Of a stretch of 64,000 nucleotides of DNA, positions 35,606-43,890 are shown one piece after another. Source of the DNA: Burkholderiaceae bacterium DAT-1 (lineage in GTDB: Bacteria > Pseudomonadota > Gammaproteobacteria > Burkholderiales > Chitinimonadaceae); the NCBI GenBank assembly GCA_019084025.1, contig JAHRBI010000003.1, forward strand, positions 62,001 to 126,000, given 5' to 3'. Each line of letters opens with the position of its first letter. Within the stretch, counting starts at the first letter, position 1. The notes beneath the pieces are model-generated. The model saw only the letters and a program-made list of their open reading frames with translations. It was not told the DNA's origin and did not search any database. A program made the translations under genes and the position numbers.

Positions 35606-35636
35606 GTAGGGCGCAATAACCGAGGTGCATTGCGCA
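35606..35636. repeat. REP-like palindrome, copy C (inverted)
   Basis: GTAGGGCGCAATAA followed by an 11-base spacer and ATTGCGC gives a perfect 7-bp stem. It is in inverted orientation to copies A and B, so B and C flank the signal peptidase gene as an inverted pair. Confidence 0.7.
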
Positions 35637-35702
35637 AGCACGAACGCCAATATAGCGCAAGTCACAGTTATTATTGATACATAGCGAATGTGCAACGAAT
35701 GA

Positions 35703-36140
35703 TTACCCGACGATTCGTCGCACTAATAAATCAAGGTCTTCCTTCCACAACACAAACTCGCCAGCTTCTTGCCACAATTCACACAATTCCGAGTCAATCC
35801 CAATACGACTCACTACGCCAATTGCCAGCGAATACAGCTCATCTGAGACCGAGCTTTCATGCGTTTGCAGGAAATCTGCAAGCTCTTGCGGAATACTTGC
35901 GTGCGGGTTTCCTCTTAGCGCGGCTAAGACTTCGGCTGCTACCAACGCAACCGATGCTACATCAGCATCAAGATATGTGTTTGCTTTAGCCCCTAGTAAC
36001 TTTTTAAGAAGAGAAGGTTTTTCCGGAAGCGCAGCGCGAATGGCCTTCTCAACTGGCGCGATGTTTCCTGCGTCATATAAGTCAGCTAACCAATCTGATG
36101 CAGCATCGTTTTCAAAAGCGCTATGACCCCATGTGCCCAT
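35703..36140 (-). CDS. DUF4259 family protein
   Basis: 145 residues. The start 'MGTWGHSAFENDAASDWLADL' is the DUF4259 hallmark. The rest is helical with 'DADVASVALVAAEVLAAL'. Function unknown. AGGAGGGG lies about nine bases before the ATG. It is the last gene of the AT-rich island and follows the same strand as the bufA-bufA-bufB-bufC cluster; its 5' end is 145 bp downstream of bufC. Confidence 0.82.
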   Translation of the reverse strand: MGTWGHSAFENDAASDWLADLYDAGNIAPVEKAIRAALPEKPSLLKKLLGAKANTYLDADVASVALVAAEVLAALRGNPHASIPQELADFLQTHESSVSDELYSLAIGVVSRIGIDSELCELWQEAGEFVLWKEDLDLLVRRIVG

Positions 36141-36285
36141 ATTATATTCCCCTCCTTAGTTTGAATCTCAAACACCCAACCGTGCTATCACGATAATAAT
36201 TATTCGAAATTTGTCGGGTCATACTCCGTATGACTTACGCATCTCATTGATCTTGCCCTTACTTCATTATCAAATCCACGATGAT

Positions 36286-37038
36286 TCAGTGCAATTGTAC
36301 CGTGCCCACCAACACCCCATCCCCCACCCACGCCGCCAACACCTTTTGCAACCTCGGCCCCATCACCTCAAGCATCTCCCAATCCAGCGCCTCTCCCAGC
36401 GTCATCCCCGCCTGCAGCCGCCCGGCAAATTCAAACAGCGCCGCATCCATTATCCGCAGTTGAATCCGGTTGCCCTGATCGCGCCAGAGCATGATGTGTT
36501 CAGGTTGATCGAGCGTGTCTGGAAACTCGCCGCCGCGATGGTGCGCGAGCCAGATCGTGCCCACAGGATAGGGCGAGGCCAGCAGCGCCAGCGAAGGATG
36601 GAAGTGCAGGCGGAGGGTTTCGGGGTCGCTGGCCTGCGCCAGTGTCGCCGGATCAATTGGCGCGGCATCGGCGGCGTAGTAGGCCGCCTGCATGGCCCAG
36701 TCCAGACGCGCGACGTCGGCGAGATAGGGCAAATCCTGCGTGTGCTCGAAGGTGACGATGAAGTCGCCAAAGGTAGGATGGTAGAGATTCAGATTGCCGG
36801 TGGTACAGGGCGTGTGCCGCGCGAAGATTGAGGTCAGTCCCTCGAAGAAATCCTCGCCCACCAATTCACGCACAGTGGGGAAAATTTCCACCATCGCGCT
36901 TTTGCGGTTCATGATCGTATTGTTGGCGTAGACAGCGATGCCAACCGAGGTCTCGCCAAAGCAGTCGCGCGCCAGTGCCGGATCGGATTGCGCCGCCAGA
37001 AAGGCGTACAGGATGTCGTCGAGCGATGCCTCAGCCAT
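36286..37038 (-). CDS. bufC: BufC partner protein (DUF2063), second cluster
   Basis: 250 residues from the ATG at 37038, 8 bp into the bufB stop region. The N-terminal 'DDILYAFLAAQSDP...FGETSVGIAVYANNTIMNRKSAMVEIFPTVRELVGEDFF' and 'YPVGTIWLAHHRGGEFP' follow the DUF2063 pattern. It is probably the precursor-presenting partner of the adjacent BufB. It differs clearly from the plus-strand BufC, so the two clusters are not a recent duplication. Confidence 0.87.
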   Translation of the reverse strand: MAEASLDDILYAFLAAQSDPALARDCFGETSVGIAVYANNTIMNRKSAMVEIFPTVRELVGEDFFEGLTSIFARHTPCTTGNLNLYHPTFGDFIVTFEHTQDLPYLADVARLDWAMQAAYYAADAAPIDPATLAQASDPETLRLHFHPSLALLASPYPVGTIWLAHHRGGEFPDTLDQPEHIMLWRDQGNRIQLRIMDAALFEFAGRLQAGMTLGEALDWEMLEVMGPRLQKVLAAWVGDGVLVGTVQLH

Positions 37039-37864
37039 GCGCGACCTCGCGGCAGCACTGCGCAATGGCCTGATAATCTGCAAACAGCTCATCGAATGCG
37101 GGCAGATGCGTATCGCGCTCCAGCAATACCGGCTTGGGGCCGAATTGCGTCAGCACGCGGCGCAATAGATCGAGGCAGGCATCCGACACCGGCGTGCCGT
37201 GTGTATCCACCCACAGGCCACTTTCCACCGCCTCGTAACCAGCCACGTGGATTTCGCCGATCATCTCCGGCGTCAGCGCAGCCAGCGTCGCATCGGGCGA
37301 ACGGCCGATATTGTGTTCAGTGACCAGCAGATTATTCACATCCAGCAGCAGCGTGCAGCCGGTACGGCGCGTGAGTTCGGCGAGAAAGTCGCCCTCCGGC
37401 CAGGTATCTGCTTCGAAACGCACATAGCTGCTGACATTTTCGATCATCAGCGTACGGCCGAGTTCGTGCTGCACAGCGTCGATGCGCTCGCAGAGTCTGG
37501 CTAGCGCGGCATCGGTGAGCGGCAGAGGCAGTAAATCATTGAAGTAGGCGCCACCCATCGCATTCCAGGCCACATGCTCGGAATAGACAATGGGCTCGAT
37601 GGTACGGATGAGCGATTTTAGCTGGCGCAGGAATTCGGGCGCAGGCGGCTCGGGCGAACCCAGCCCCAGATTCACGCCATGAAAGGCAATCGGATAATGC
37701 TCGCGCACCGCACACAGCGCCGCGAGATTGGCCCCGCCCGCCAGATAGTTTTCCGGATGGACTTCGAACCAAGCCACCTCGGGCCGGTGGGCAATCACAT
37801 GGCGGATATGCGGCAGGCGCAGTCCTAGTCCCGCACCCAACCATTCTTTAGGACTCACCGGCAT
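37031..37864 (-). CDS. bufB: BufB MNIO enzyme (DUF692), second cluster
   Basis: 277 residues. MNIO metal-binding blocks are conserved: 'EVHPENYL', 'AFHGVNLGLGS', 'YSEHVAW', 'IENVSSYVRF', 'LLLDVNNLLV', 'EIHVAGYE' and 'WVDTHGTPV'. The third-last block has Tyr where the plus-strand copy has His ('VAGYE' against 'VAGHE'). It should modify Cys residues of one or both tandem precursors encoded upstream. It lies 14 bp after the nearer bufA. Confidence 0.92.
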   Translation of the reverse strand: MPVSPKEWLGAGLGLRLPHIRHVIAHRPEVAWFEVHPENYLAGGANLAALCAVREHYPIAFHGVNLGLGSPEPPAPEFLRQLKSLIRTIEPIVYSEHVAWNAMGGAYFNDLLPLPLTDAALARLCERIDAVQHELGRTLMIENVSSYVRFEADTWPEGDFLAELTRRTGCTLLLDVNNLLVTEHNIGRSPDATLAALTPEMIGEIHVAGYEAVESGLWVDTHGTPVSDACLDLLRRVLTQFGPKPVLLERDTHLPAFDELFADYQAIAQCCREVAHG

Positions 37865-37878
37865 CCGCCTGTGCTGGA

Positions 37879-38226
37879 TTATTTAGCTTTTGAGGGGGTG
37901 TCCGCCTGAGGCGCAGCATCAGCGGGCTTGTCAGCCGCAGGTGCTGGTTTTTGCCCTGCCTTCAGCGATCCGCCGATCTTTTCGCAGGTGCCCTTGGCCA
38001 CCATTTTCCAGTCATGCAGGCCGCTATCCACCTTGGATTGCGCATGGCAACCGTGGCTGCCATCGGCTGCGCCACAATCGTTCTGACCGGCTTTGGCCAC
38101 ACCAAAGCACTTTTCCATCTTGGGCTTGCCGCCACCCATGGCGTCATCGGCATGGGCCGTACCTGCCATGCCAGCACCAATCAGACCGGCAATCGCAGCG
38201 TGAATCAGCGCGGTTTTGTTTTGCAT
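37879..38226 (-). CDS. bufA: Bufferin precursor (DUF2282) with Pro/Ala-rich tail
   Basis: 115 residues from the ATG at 38226. A signal peptide (1-26, TAHA) precedes the core with Cys at 40, 51, 60 and 81: '[14 protein letters not shown]', 'HGCHAQS' and '[10 protein letters not shown]'. A long Pro/Ala/Lys-rich tail (about 88-115) follows, absent from the 88-residue plus-strand precursor. It lies between an intrinsic terminator and bufB, so it depends on read-through or on an internal promoter. Confidence 0.9.
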   Translation of the reverse strand: MQNKTALIHAAIAGLIGAGMAGTAHADDAMGGGKPKMEKCFGVAKAGQNDCGAADGSHGCHAQSKVDSGLHDWKMVAKGTCEKIGGSLKAGQKPAPAADKPADAAPQADTPSKAK

Positions 38227-38253
38227 GGTGAAACCCTCGAATGTGATATGCGC

Positions 38254-38286
38254 AAAAAAAGAAATGGCGCACGCGCACCATTTCTT
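38254..38286 (-). terminator. Intrinsic terminator between two bufferin precursor genes
   Basis: On the minus strand, AAGAAATGG pairs with CCATTTCTT (9 bp, extendable inwards through a GC-rich loop) and is followed by a run of T. It lies between the stop of the first precursor gene and the start of the second, so it would cut expression of the downstream bufA-bufB-bufC relative to the first precursor. Confidence 0.85.
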
Positions 38287-38298
38287 AGATTCATCCAC

Positions 38299-38601
38299 TT
38301 ACTTTCTGTGGGCCGGTTTCTCGGTCGTACCTGCATCCGGAGAAGTCGAGCCGCCCAGCTTGGTACAGGTGCCTTTTGCCACCAGTTTCCAGTCGTTCAT
38401 CGACCGGTCCTCGGTGGATTGGCCGGAGCAACTGTGGCTGCCATTGGCAGAGGCACAATCATTCTGGCCAGCCTTGGCGACGCCGTAGCATTTTTCCTTG
38501 CCAACCTTGTGCGCCGACTTGGCGGCCACATCCGGCGAAACCAGCGTGACAGCCATCAAACCGGCCAGGGCCGAACGTAACATCACTTGCTTGCTTTGCA
38601 T
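38299..38601 (-). CDS. bufA: Bufferin precursor (DUF2282), first gene of the second cluster
   Basis: 100 residues with a signal peptide (1-27, DVAA). The core has Cys at 38, 49, 58 and 79: '[14 protein letters not shown]', 'HSCSGQS' and '[10 protein letters not shown]'. Its C-terminal tail is shorter than that of the next precursor. It is separated from the rest of the cluster by an intrinsic terminator, so it is likely made in excess over the enzymes. Confidence 0.9.
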   Translation of the reverse strand: MQSKQVMLRSALAGLMAVTLVSPDVAAKSAHKVGKEKCYGVAKAGQNDCASANGSHSCSGQSTEDRSMNDWKLVAKGTCTKLGGSTSPDAGTTEKPAHRK

Positions 38602-38684
38602 TGCAACACTCCCGTTTGATCTGGAATGCTGCGGGGAAGCCCCAGTGTACCAGCAGCGCCGGCCAAGTGGAATGACCCGCCGCG

Positions 38685-39458
38685 CTACTTGTTCTGCCCT
38701 TGCAGGAACAGGATTTTGCCAACCAGTGTATCCGTCACTTCCAAAATATGCTCGCTGGTCACAATGACATTACTCACCAGCTCCTGATCATGCATTTTCT
38801 GCCCCAGGGCATCCAGCGCACGCTGGAAAAACAGCCACTGATCTTCCATCAGCTGAATCTGTTCCAGCAGTTTGCTATTGCCAGCATATAAAGCGCGCAA
38901 ATCCTTCATGGATTGCTCGAACTCCGATCGGGCCGCCTGCAAATCCTTGGGCAGAAATGCCGTTTTTACGCCCCCTACCTGTGCCAGATATTGCTTGGCC
39001 AGACGCTGCGACGCGGCGGCAATCCCCTCTGTAAGTTGAATCCCGCGCGATGCGCCGAGCTTTTTCTGTTCGATCAGTTTGGTGCCAGACTGGGCAAGCC
39101 AGGCCAGATTTTCACTTTCTTCCAGCACCTTTTGCGAGGCTTTTGGCGAGACAGCTGCCGCCAGCGCCATCCGGTAGGCCGGCCATTGGTCTTTCAGCAG
39201 CGCTACCTGATCGGACAGCTCGACATCCTTGTGCACCTGTCGCTCCAGCGTGGCAAGTTGCGAGTCAAACTGCTTGATCGTTTTACCGAGGCGCTCGGCG
39301 GGCTCCTTTTGCTGAGGCTGCAATGCCTGCCACATATACAGTCTGGCCATCCGTTCGATCAGAACACGCTGTCCCGAGGCCAGTACGCCCGGGGACAATT
39401 CGTCAGCGTGGCTGACTGTTAGTAACGCTACACAGAAGAGAAGATGAAAAATGCGCAT
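38685..39458 (-). CDS. PilJ-type N-terminal domain protein, exported
   Basis: 257 residues from the ATG at 39458, at the start of a signal peptide ([18 protein letters not shown]). The mature part is almost entirely helical with repeated patterns ('[20 protein letters not shown]', '[19 protein letters not shown]'), matching the sensor domain of type IV pili chemotaxis receptors (PilJ N-terminal). There is no transmembrane or signalling domain, so it would be a soluble periplasmic four-helix-bundle protein. It lies 83 bp upstream of the first bufA of the minus-strand cluster and on the same strand. Confidence 0.8.
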   Translation of the reverse strand: MRIFHLLFCVALLTVSHADELSPGVLASGQRVLIERMARLYMWQALQPQQKEPAERLGKTIKQFDSQLATLERQVHKDVELSDQVALLKDQWPAYRMALAAAVSPKASQKVLEESENLAWLAQSGTKLIEQKKLGASRGIQLTEGIAAASQRLAKQYLAQVGGVKTAFLPKDLQAARSEFEQSMKDLRALYAGNSKLLEQIQLMEDQWLFFQRALDALGQKMHDQELVSNVIVTSEHILEVTDTLVGKILFLQGQNK

Positions 39459-39717
39459 GACGATTCCTTCACAGTTGTGAAAAGTGAAGTGTTCGCTGCA
39501 ACCAGCCGCACATGCTGCGGGGAAGGGCAAAGCGCCAGCGCGAGAAAGGTCGAACACGGATTAGCAATAGCGAGTCGAGCATAACGAGGGTACGACCGCC
39601 ATGCAAGTGCGGACGATGCCACCATTCCGACGTGATTCTGTCCAAATCCTATCCGCTTGCGTTAGCATAGATCACATTAAACTATCGCCACACGCAAGGT
39701 GTTAGCCAGGAGAAAGC

Positions 39718-40242
39718 ATGGCATTCACCCTACCGGATCGTTCCCGAATGGATCATCTGACCTTCATCCACTGCGATCCCGACGATGCACGAGCCACGCC
39801 GCTACTCGCCCGACTAGGGGAAACATTGGCGCAGATCACCGGCAGCAGCGGCAATGCATCCTTTAGCAACGACGATGTGCGGGTGCCGCGTGCCCAATTT
39901 GTGCTGGCGATTGATCCTGTCGCAGGCCCGCTGGGCTGTGGTGCATTCCGCCCGCTCTCGGAGGACATCGCCGAGATCAAGCGCATGTTTGTCATACCGG
40001 GTAGTGCAGGCGTAGGCGCGGCGCTGCTCGCCCATCTCGAATCCAAGGCAAGTGCCATCGGGTATCGCACGATCAGGCTGGAAACACGCGCGATCAATAC
40101 GCGCGCCGTGAATTTTTATCTGCGAAACGGATATGTGCGAATTGATAACTACGGCAAGTATGCAGGGCGACCCGAGGCTGTTTGCTTTGGAAAATCACTG
40201 ATAAACCCACCTTCTACAACCATTCATCCATCAATTACATAA
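39718..40242 (+). CDS. GNAT family N-acetyltransferase
   Basis: 174 residues. The CoA-binding region 'IKRMFVIPGSAGVGAALLAHLESKASAIGYRTIRLET' and 'AVNFYLRNGYVRIDNYGKY' follow the GNAT fold; the loop is 'GSAGVGAALL' rather than the classic RGxGxG. It probably acetylates a small amine. The next plus-strand gene follows 12 bp later, so it may be the first of a short operon. Confidence 0.85.
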   Translation: MAFTLPDRSRMDHLTFIHCDPDDARATPLLARLGETLAQITGSSGNASFSNDDVRVPRAQFVLAIDPVAGPLGCGAFRPLSEDIAEIKRMFVIPGSAGVGAALLAHLESKASAIGYRTIRLETRAINTRAVNFYLRNGYVRIDNYGKYAGRPEAVCFGKSLINPPSTTIHPSIT

Positions 40243-40254
40243 AACTCACCCACC

Positions 40255-40941
40255 ATGCTCCACGAAATCAAACGTATCAAAGTTCATTCACTCAAGGAAT
40301 TCATCAAGGAATTCCTGATGATTGTGGTGGGTATTCTCACCGCCCTGGGTCTGGAACACATTGCAGTGTCCATTCATAACAAACACGCCGCCGAAGAGGG
40401 ACTTCAGCGCGTGCTGGCCGAGCAGAAAGCCAATCTCGCGTATACCGAGCAGTTTTTGCAGGAAGCGCATCGTCGCTGGGACCCGCTGAATGAGGTCATT
40501 GCGGCTCTGGACCAGGACATCAGCAACAAGGTAGCCAAAGATAAGATCAATCAGCATTTGAAAGCCATGCTGAAAAGCAGTGGCTATAACCGCGGCACGC
40601 CCGGTTTTATCCTCCGGCAGTCATCATGGGAACTCGTCATCGCCAATCAGTCACTTTCGCATATGGACGCACAGCAGGCCTCTGTGCTGGCCAACCAGTA
40701 CTCCCTGAACAAAATGTATATGACGGGGTTTAATCAAGGCATGCAGGAACTCTACACTGATCGCGAAAATGATATGTACGTCGAACTGTCATACGACCTG
40801 GTAGAGCCAATGGAAGCCATCAAGATCCTGAGAAGCAAGCGCAGCACACAGTCGAGCATGATGGCCATTGCCACAGAGGTTAAAGCTCATATTGAAAACA
40901 CACTGCAGAAAGCTGAAGCACAAGGCAATGGCACGCACTGA
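40255..40941 (+). CDS. Membrane-anchored hypothetical protein
   Basis: 228 residues. One N-terminal membrane segment ('FLMIVVGILTALGLEHIAV', about 22-40) is followed by a helical, probably coiled-coil region rich in Glu/Gln/Lys. This looks like DUF6090-type proteins of unknown role. It overlaps the next acetyltransferase gene by 14 bp. Confidence 0.65.
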   Translation: MLHEIKRIKVHSLKEFIKEFLMIVVGILTALGLEHIAVSIHNKHAAEEGLQRVLAEQKANLAYTEQFLQEAHRRWDPLNEVIAALDQDISNKVAKDKINQHLKAMLKSSGYNRGTPGFILRQSSWELVIANQSLSHMDAQQASVLANQYSLNKMYMTGFNQGMQELYTDRENDMYVELSYDLVEPMEAIKILRSKRSTQSSMMAIATEVKAHIENTLQKAEAQGNGTH

Positions 40942-41374
40942 ACTGACACTTTCGACCGATCCCGCCCAGCTCGATCGCGATCTCATCTATACATTCCTCA
41001 GCGAACGTTCCACCTGGGCACGCGGACTGCCACGTGACATATTCGAACGCTCGCTTAAGCATTCACTGTGCTTTGGTGCCTATCTGGATGGCAGGCAGGT
41101 AGGCTTTTGCCGGGTGATTACCGATTACGCAACCTTCGCCAATCTGGTCGATGTTTTTGTGCTGGAAGACTGTCGAGGTCGCGGCATTGCCGGCCAGCTG
41201 ATGGAGGCCGTCAGCAGCCATCCGGATCTGCAGGGACTGCGCCGGTTTACGCTTGCCACGGCAGACAGCCACGGCCTGTACGCCAAATTCGGATTTACCG
41301 CCCCGCTCAAACCCGCCACGCTGATGGAACGCTACGTCCCGGATATTTACCAGCGCCCCGCTCAGCCAGCATAA
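40928..41374 (+). CDS. GNAT family N-acetyltransferase
   Basis: 148 residues from the ATG at 40928, inside the end of the upstream gene. 'VDVFVLEDCRGRGIAGQLMEAVSSH' is the acetyl-CoA site and 'ADSHGLYAKFGFTAPLKPATLMERYVPDIY' is the C-terminal GNAT pattern of the group that includes bacterial YjaB-like or small-molecule acetyltransferases. Substrate unknown. Confidence 0.88.
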   Translation: MARTELTLSTDPAQLDRDLIYTFLSERSTWARGLPRDIFERSLKHSLCFGAYLDGRQVGFCRVITDYATFANLVDVFVLEDCRGRGIAGQLMEAVSSHPDLQGLRRFTLATADSHGLYAKFGFTAPLKPATLMERYVPDIYQRPAQPA

Positions 41375-41413
41375 TGCGGGCGCAGCGTCTGGCTGCACTT
41401 TTCGGACAGTTTC

Positions 41414-42220
41414 ATGTATCAGCTCATCGCCTCCGATCTGGATGGCACCCTGCTCAATGCCGACCACAATGTCGATTCATTTACCGCCGCCACCCTGCAG
41501 CAGCTGGACGCGCAGGGCGTGCGGTTTGTGATTGCCACCGGCCGGCATTATCTCGATGTGCGCGGCATCCGGGATGTACTGGGCATCCGAGCCTGGTTGA
41601 TTTCGTCTAATGGCGCACGGGTGCATGATGGCGAGGATCGGCTGGTATTGTCAGGCGATATCGCGCCGGACATTGCGCGCCAGCTGCTACAGCCTGACAT
41701 CGCTGCGGGCGCGCATCTGAATGTCTATCTGGATGATGCCTGGCTGGCAGAAGGCCATGGCGACTGGATGGGCGATATGTATGACGATTCCGGCTTTACC
41801 TACCAAATTGCCAATCTGCAAGCACATTCCGGCGAAGGCATTGCCAAGGTGCTGTATGTGGGCGATCACGATCACCTGCTCACCATTGAAGCCAAGCTGA
41901 ATGCTCGATTCGGCGATCAGCTCTATGTCACATTCTCGCTGCATGATTGCCTCGAAGTGATGGCGGCCGGTGTATCCAAGGGCCATGCGCTGAAGGCGGT
42001 TCTGAATGCACTGACTATCCACCCGCAACAGTGTGCAGCGTTTGGCGATGGGGCAAACGATATCCACCTGCTTGAAGCAGCAGGCCATCCCTTTGTGATG
42101 GCCAATGCAAGCGCGCGGCTGGTTGCTGCCGTGCCGCACGCGCGCCAGATCGGACATCATGCCGAGGCAGGAGTAGCGCATTTTCTGCGTGATGCATTCC
42201 GAATGAGCGAGGACATCTGA
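41414..42220 (+). CDS. Cof-type HAD phosphatase
   Basis: 268 residues. Motif I '[14 protein letters not shown]', motif III Lys in '[10 protein letters not shown]' and motif IV '[15 protein letters not shown]' are conserved, with a C2-type cap between them. The group dephosphorylates sugar phosphates or flavin cofactors. The gene ends one base before the next gene (Vat-like), so they are probably co-transcribed. Confidence 0.9.
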   Translation: MYQLIASDLDGTLLNADHNVDSFTAATLQQLDAQGVRFVIATGRHYLDVRGIRDVLGIRAWLISSNGARVHDGEDRLVLSGDIAPDIARQLLQPDIAAGAHLNVYLDDAWLAEGHGDWMGDMYDDSGFTYQIANLQAHSGEGIAKVLYVGDHDHLLTIEAKLNARFGDQLYVTFSLHDCLEVMAAGVSKGHALKAVLNALTIHPQQCAAFGDGANDIHLLEAAGHPFVMANASARLVAAVPHARQIGHHAEAGVAHFLRDAFRMSEDI

Positions 42221-42221
42221 C

Positions 42222-42893
42222 ATGAACGGCCCGGACCCGCGCAATCCCTTTCCCATGCCCGGCTTTCCGCAGGTCTGCTACATCGGCAACCTGACCACCC
42301 GTCCGAATATCCAGATCGGGGATTACACCTATTACGATGATCCGGAAGGGCATGAGCAGTTCGAGCGCAACGTGCTCTATCACTTCGATTTCATTGGTGA
42401 CAAGCTCATCATCGGCAAATTCTGTGCGATTGCCCGACAGGTGAAGTTCATTATGAATGGCGCCAATCATGCCATGAAGGGTGCAAGTACCTATCCCTTC
42501 TTCATCTTCGGGCATGGCTGGGAAACCGCTGCGCCTCAACCCGGTGATCTCCCGTTCAAGGGCGATACGGTCATCGGCAACGATGTGTGGATCGGCTATG
42601 ACAGCCTGATCATGCCCGGGGTTACGATCGGTCATGGCGCCATTGTTTCATCGCGCTCTGTCGTGACGGCGGATGTGCCACCCTACGCCATCGTCGGGGG
42701 GAATCCCGCGCGGATCATCCGCATGCGATTCCCTGAAGAAACCATTGCGCAGCTTCAGGAAATCGCCTGGTGGGACTGGCCGGCAGACAAAATCACCGCC
42801 CACCTGCCTGCCATCACCCGAGGTGATCTAGCAGCATTGCAACAAGGCCTAGCGCCCGCGCCTCAACCGGCTGCCCAGCCAGATCCCCACTAG
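42222..42893 (+). CDS. Vat/XAT-type hexapeptide acyltransferase
   Basis: 223 residues. '[22 protein letters not shown]' carries the catalytic His83 of the xenobiotic acetyltransferase family. '[52 protein letters not shown]' is the left-handed beta-helix with its hexapeptide repeats. Relatives acetylate streptogramins or chloramphenicol, but chromosomal homologues often have other roles. The 3' end overlaps the convergent transporter gene by 45 bp. Confidence 0.88.
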   Translation: MNGPDPRNPFPMPGFPQVCYIGNLTTRPNIQIGDYTYYDDPEGHEQFERNVLYHFDFIGDKLIIGKFCAIARQVKFIMNGANHAMKGASTYPFFIFGHGWETAAPQPGDLPFKGDTVIGNDVWIGYDSLIMPGVTIGHGAIVSSRSVVTADVPPYAIVGGNPARIIRMRFPEETIAQLQEIAWWDWPADKITAHLPAITRGDLAALQQGLAPAPQPAAQPDPH

Positions 42894-43265
42894 CATCGCA
42901 GGCAGAAAATACAGTGCCTCAACACCCGGATTGGCCAGCTGCGCAAATGCCGGACCGGGGCAGTAGCCCGACAGTCCCCAGCCTACCCCAAACACAGCCG
43001 CCCCGACGATCAGCGGACGGTCGATGCGTGTCTGTGTGGGTAAATGAAAGCGGCTGTCGGTCAGCGGAGCCGGTCGCCGAAGAATCAGGCGGAAGGTGAA
43101 CAGCGTCACCCCCACTGCGCCCCCCAGTACGAAAAGCAGCGAAGGGTCCCAATGGCCGCGTAGATTCAGGAACCCCAGCACCCTGGCCGGATCAGTCATA
43201 CCGGACAACGCCAGCCCCGCACCAAAGATCACCCCGGATAACAAGGCAAATAGTAGACGTTTCAT
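42849..43265 (-). CDS. YeeE/YedE-type transporter, half protein (DUF6691, PmpB-like)
   Basis: 138 residues from the ATG at 43265. Four membrane segments are visible, with '[18 protein letters not shown]' carrying the conserved Cys region of the YeeE/YedE sulfur-compound transporter superfamily. It is one of two overlapping genes that together form the two halves of a YeeE-like permease. It overlaps the upstream half by 4 bp. Confidence 0.87.
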   Translation of the reverse strand: MKRLLFALLSGVIFGAGLALSGMTDPARVLGFLNLRGHWDPSLLFVLGGAVGVTLFTFRLILRRPAPLTDSRFHLPTQTRIDRPLIVGAAVFGVGWGLSGYCPGPAFAQLANPGVEALYFLPAMLVGIWLGSRLRRGR

Positions 43266-43675
43266 GCACCACCTCCGGTCAGTGTAGCGGTAAGCACAGC
43301 CACACTTAGAAACACGCACACCGCCACCAGCGACCGCACAGACAATCGTCCCAGCCCGCATACACCGTGGCCGCTGGTGCAGCCATTTGCACACACTGTT
43401 CCCAGCCCCACCAGCAGCCCCGCTCCGATAAGCAATAAGGGTGAACGAACCTGAGCAACCACAGGTGCATGGCCGGTAAGCAGATATACCAGCACAGCAC
43501 CGGCAATCAGCCCCAGTAAAAACAGCAGCCGCCAGCTACGCTCTCCCGGCTCAAGTGCATGTCTGGCGATGCCCGTAATGCCGGCAATCCGGCCATTCGC
43601 CCACAGCAGCAATGCAGAAGCAAGCCCGATCAGCACGCCTCCGGCAAGGCTTCGTACGATATCCATCCACTGCAC
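43262..43675 (-). CDS. YeeE/YedE-type transporter, half protein (PmpA-like)
   Basis: 137 residues, four membrane segments. 'GTVCANGCTSGHGVCGLGRLSVRSL' has the conserved Cys motif of the family. Together with the DUF6691 half encoded downstream it should move thiosulfate- or sulfide-related compounds. The pair has no regulator beside it. Confidence 0.88.
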   Translation of the reverse strand: MQWMDIVRSLAGGVLIGLASALLLWANGRIAGITGIARHALEPGERSWRLLFLLGLIAGAVLVYLLTGHAPVVAQVRSPLLLIGAGLLVGLGTVCANGCTSGHGVCGLGRLSVRSLVAVCVFLSVAVLTATLTGGGA

Positions 43676-43890
43676 TATGTTTCACTCCGAGGTATGACGG
43701 CCCAATTCAACTGGGAGGTTTGAATTTAATCATGCACGCAAACAATGAAAAAATACCGTTTTACCCACGCCTTATTTCGTTTCGCGATATCCATCAGGAA
43801 TATCCAATTTATCCCATCGGCATGGTATAAAGTCGCCTTGTATCAACGATGTGAGGCTAGGCCTCATATGCCAACTGCGTGGATAGACCA

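Noticed and set aside
38602-38684. GGGG-AAG-CCCC near 38630 as a terminator
   Set aside because: A 4-bp stem with a 3-base loop and no T-run is too weak to claim.
43732-43830. 32-codon frame in the gap before the DUF2846 lipoprotein
   Set aside because: The GGGAGG upstream is too far (about 14 bases) and nothing else supports it.
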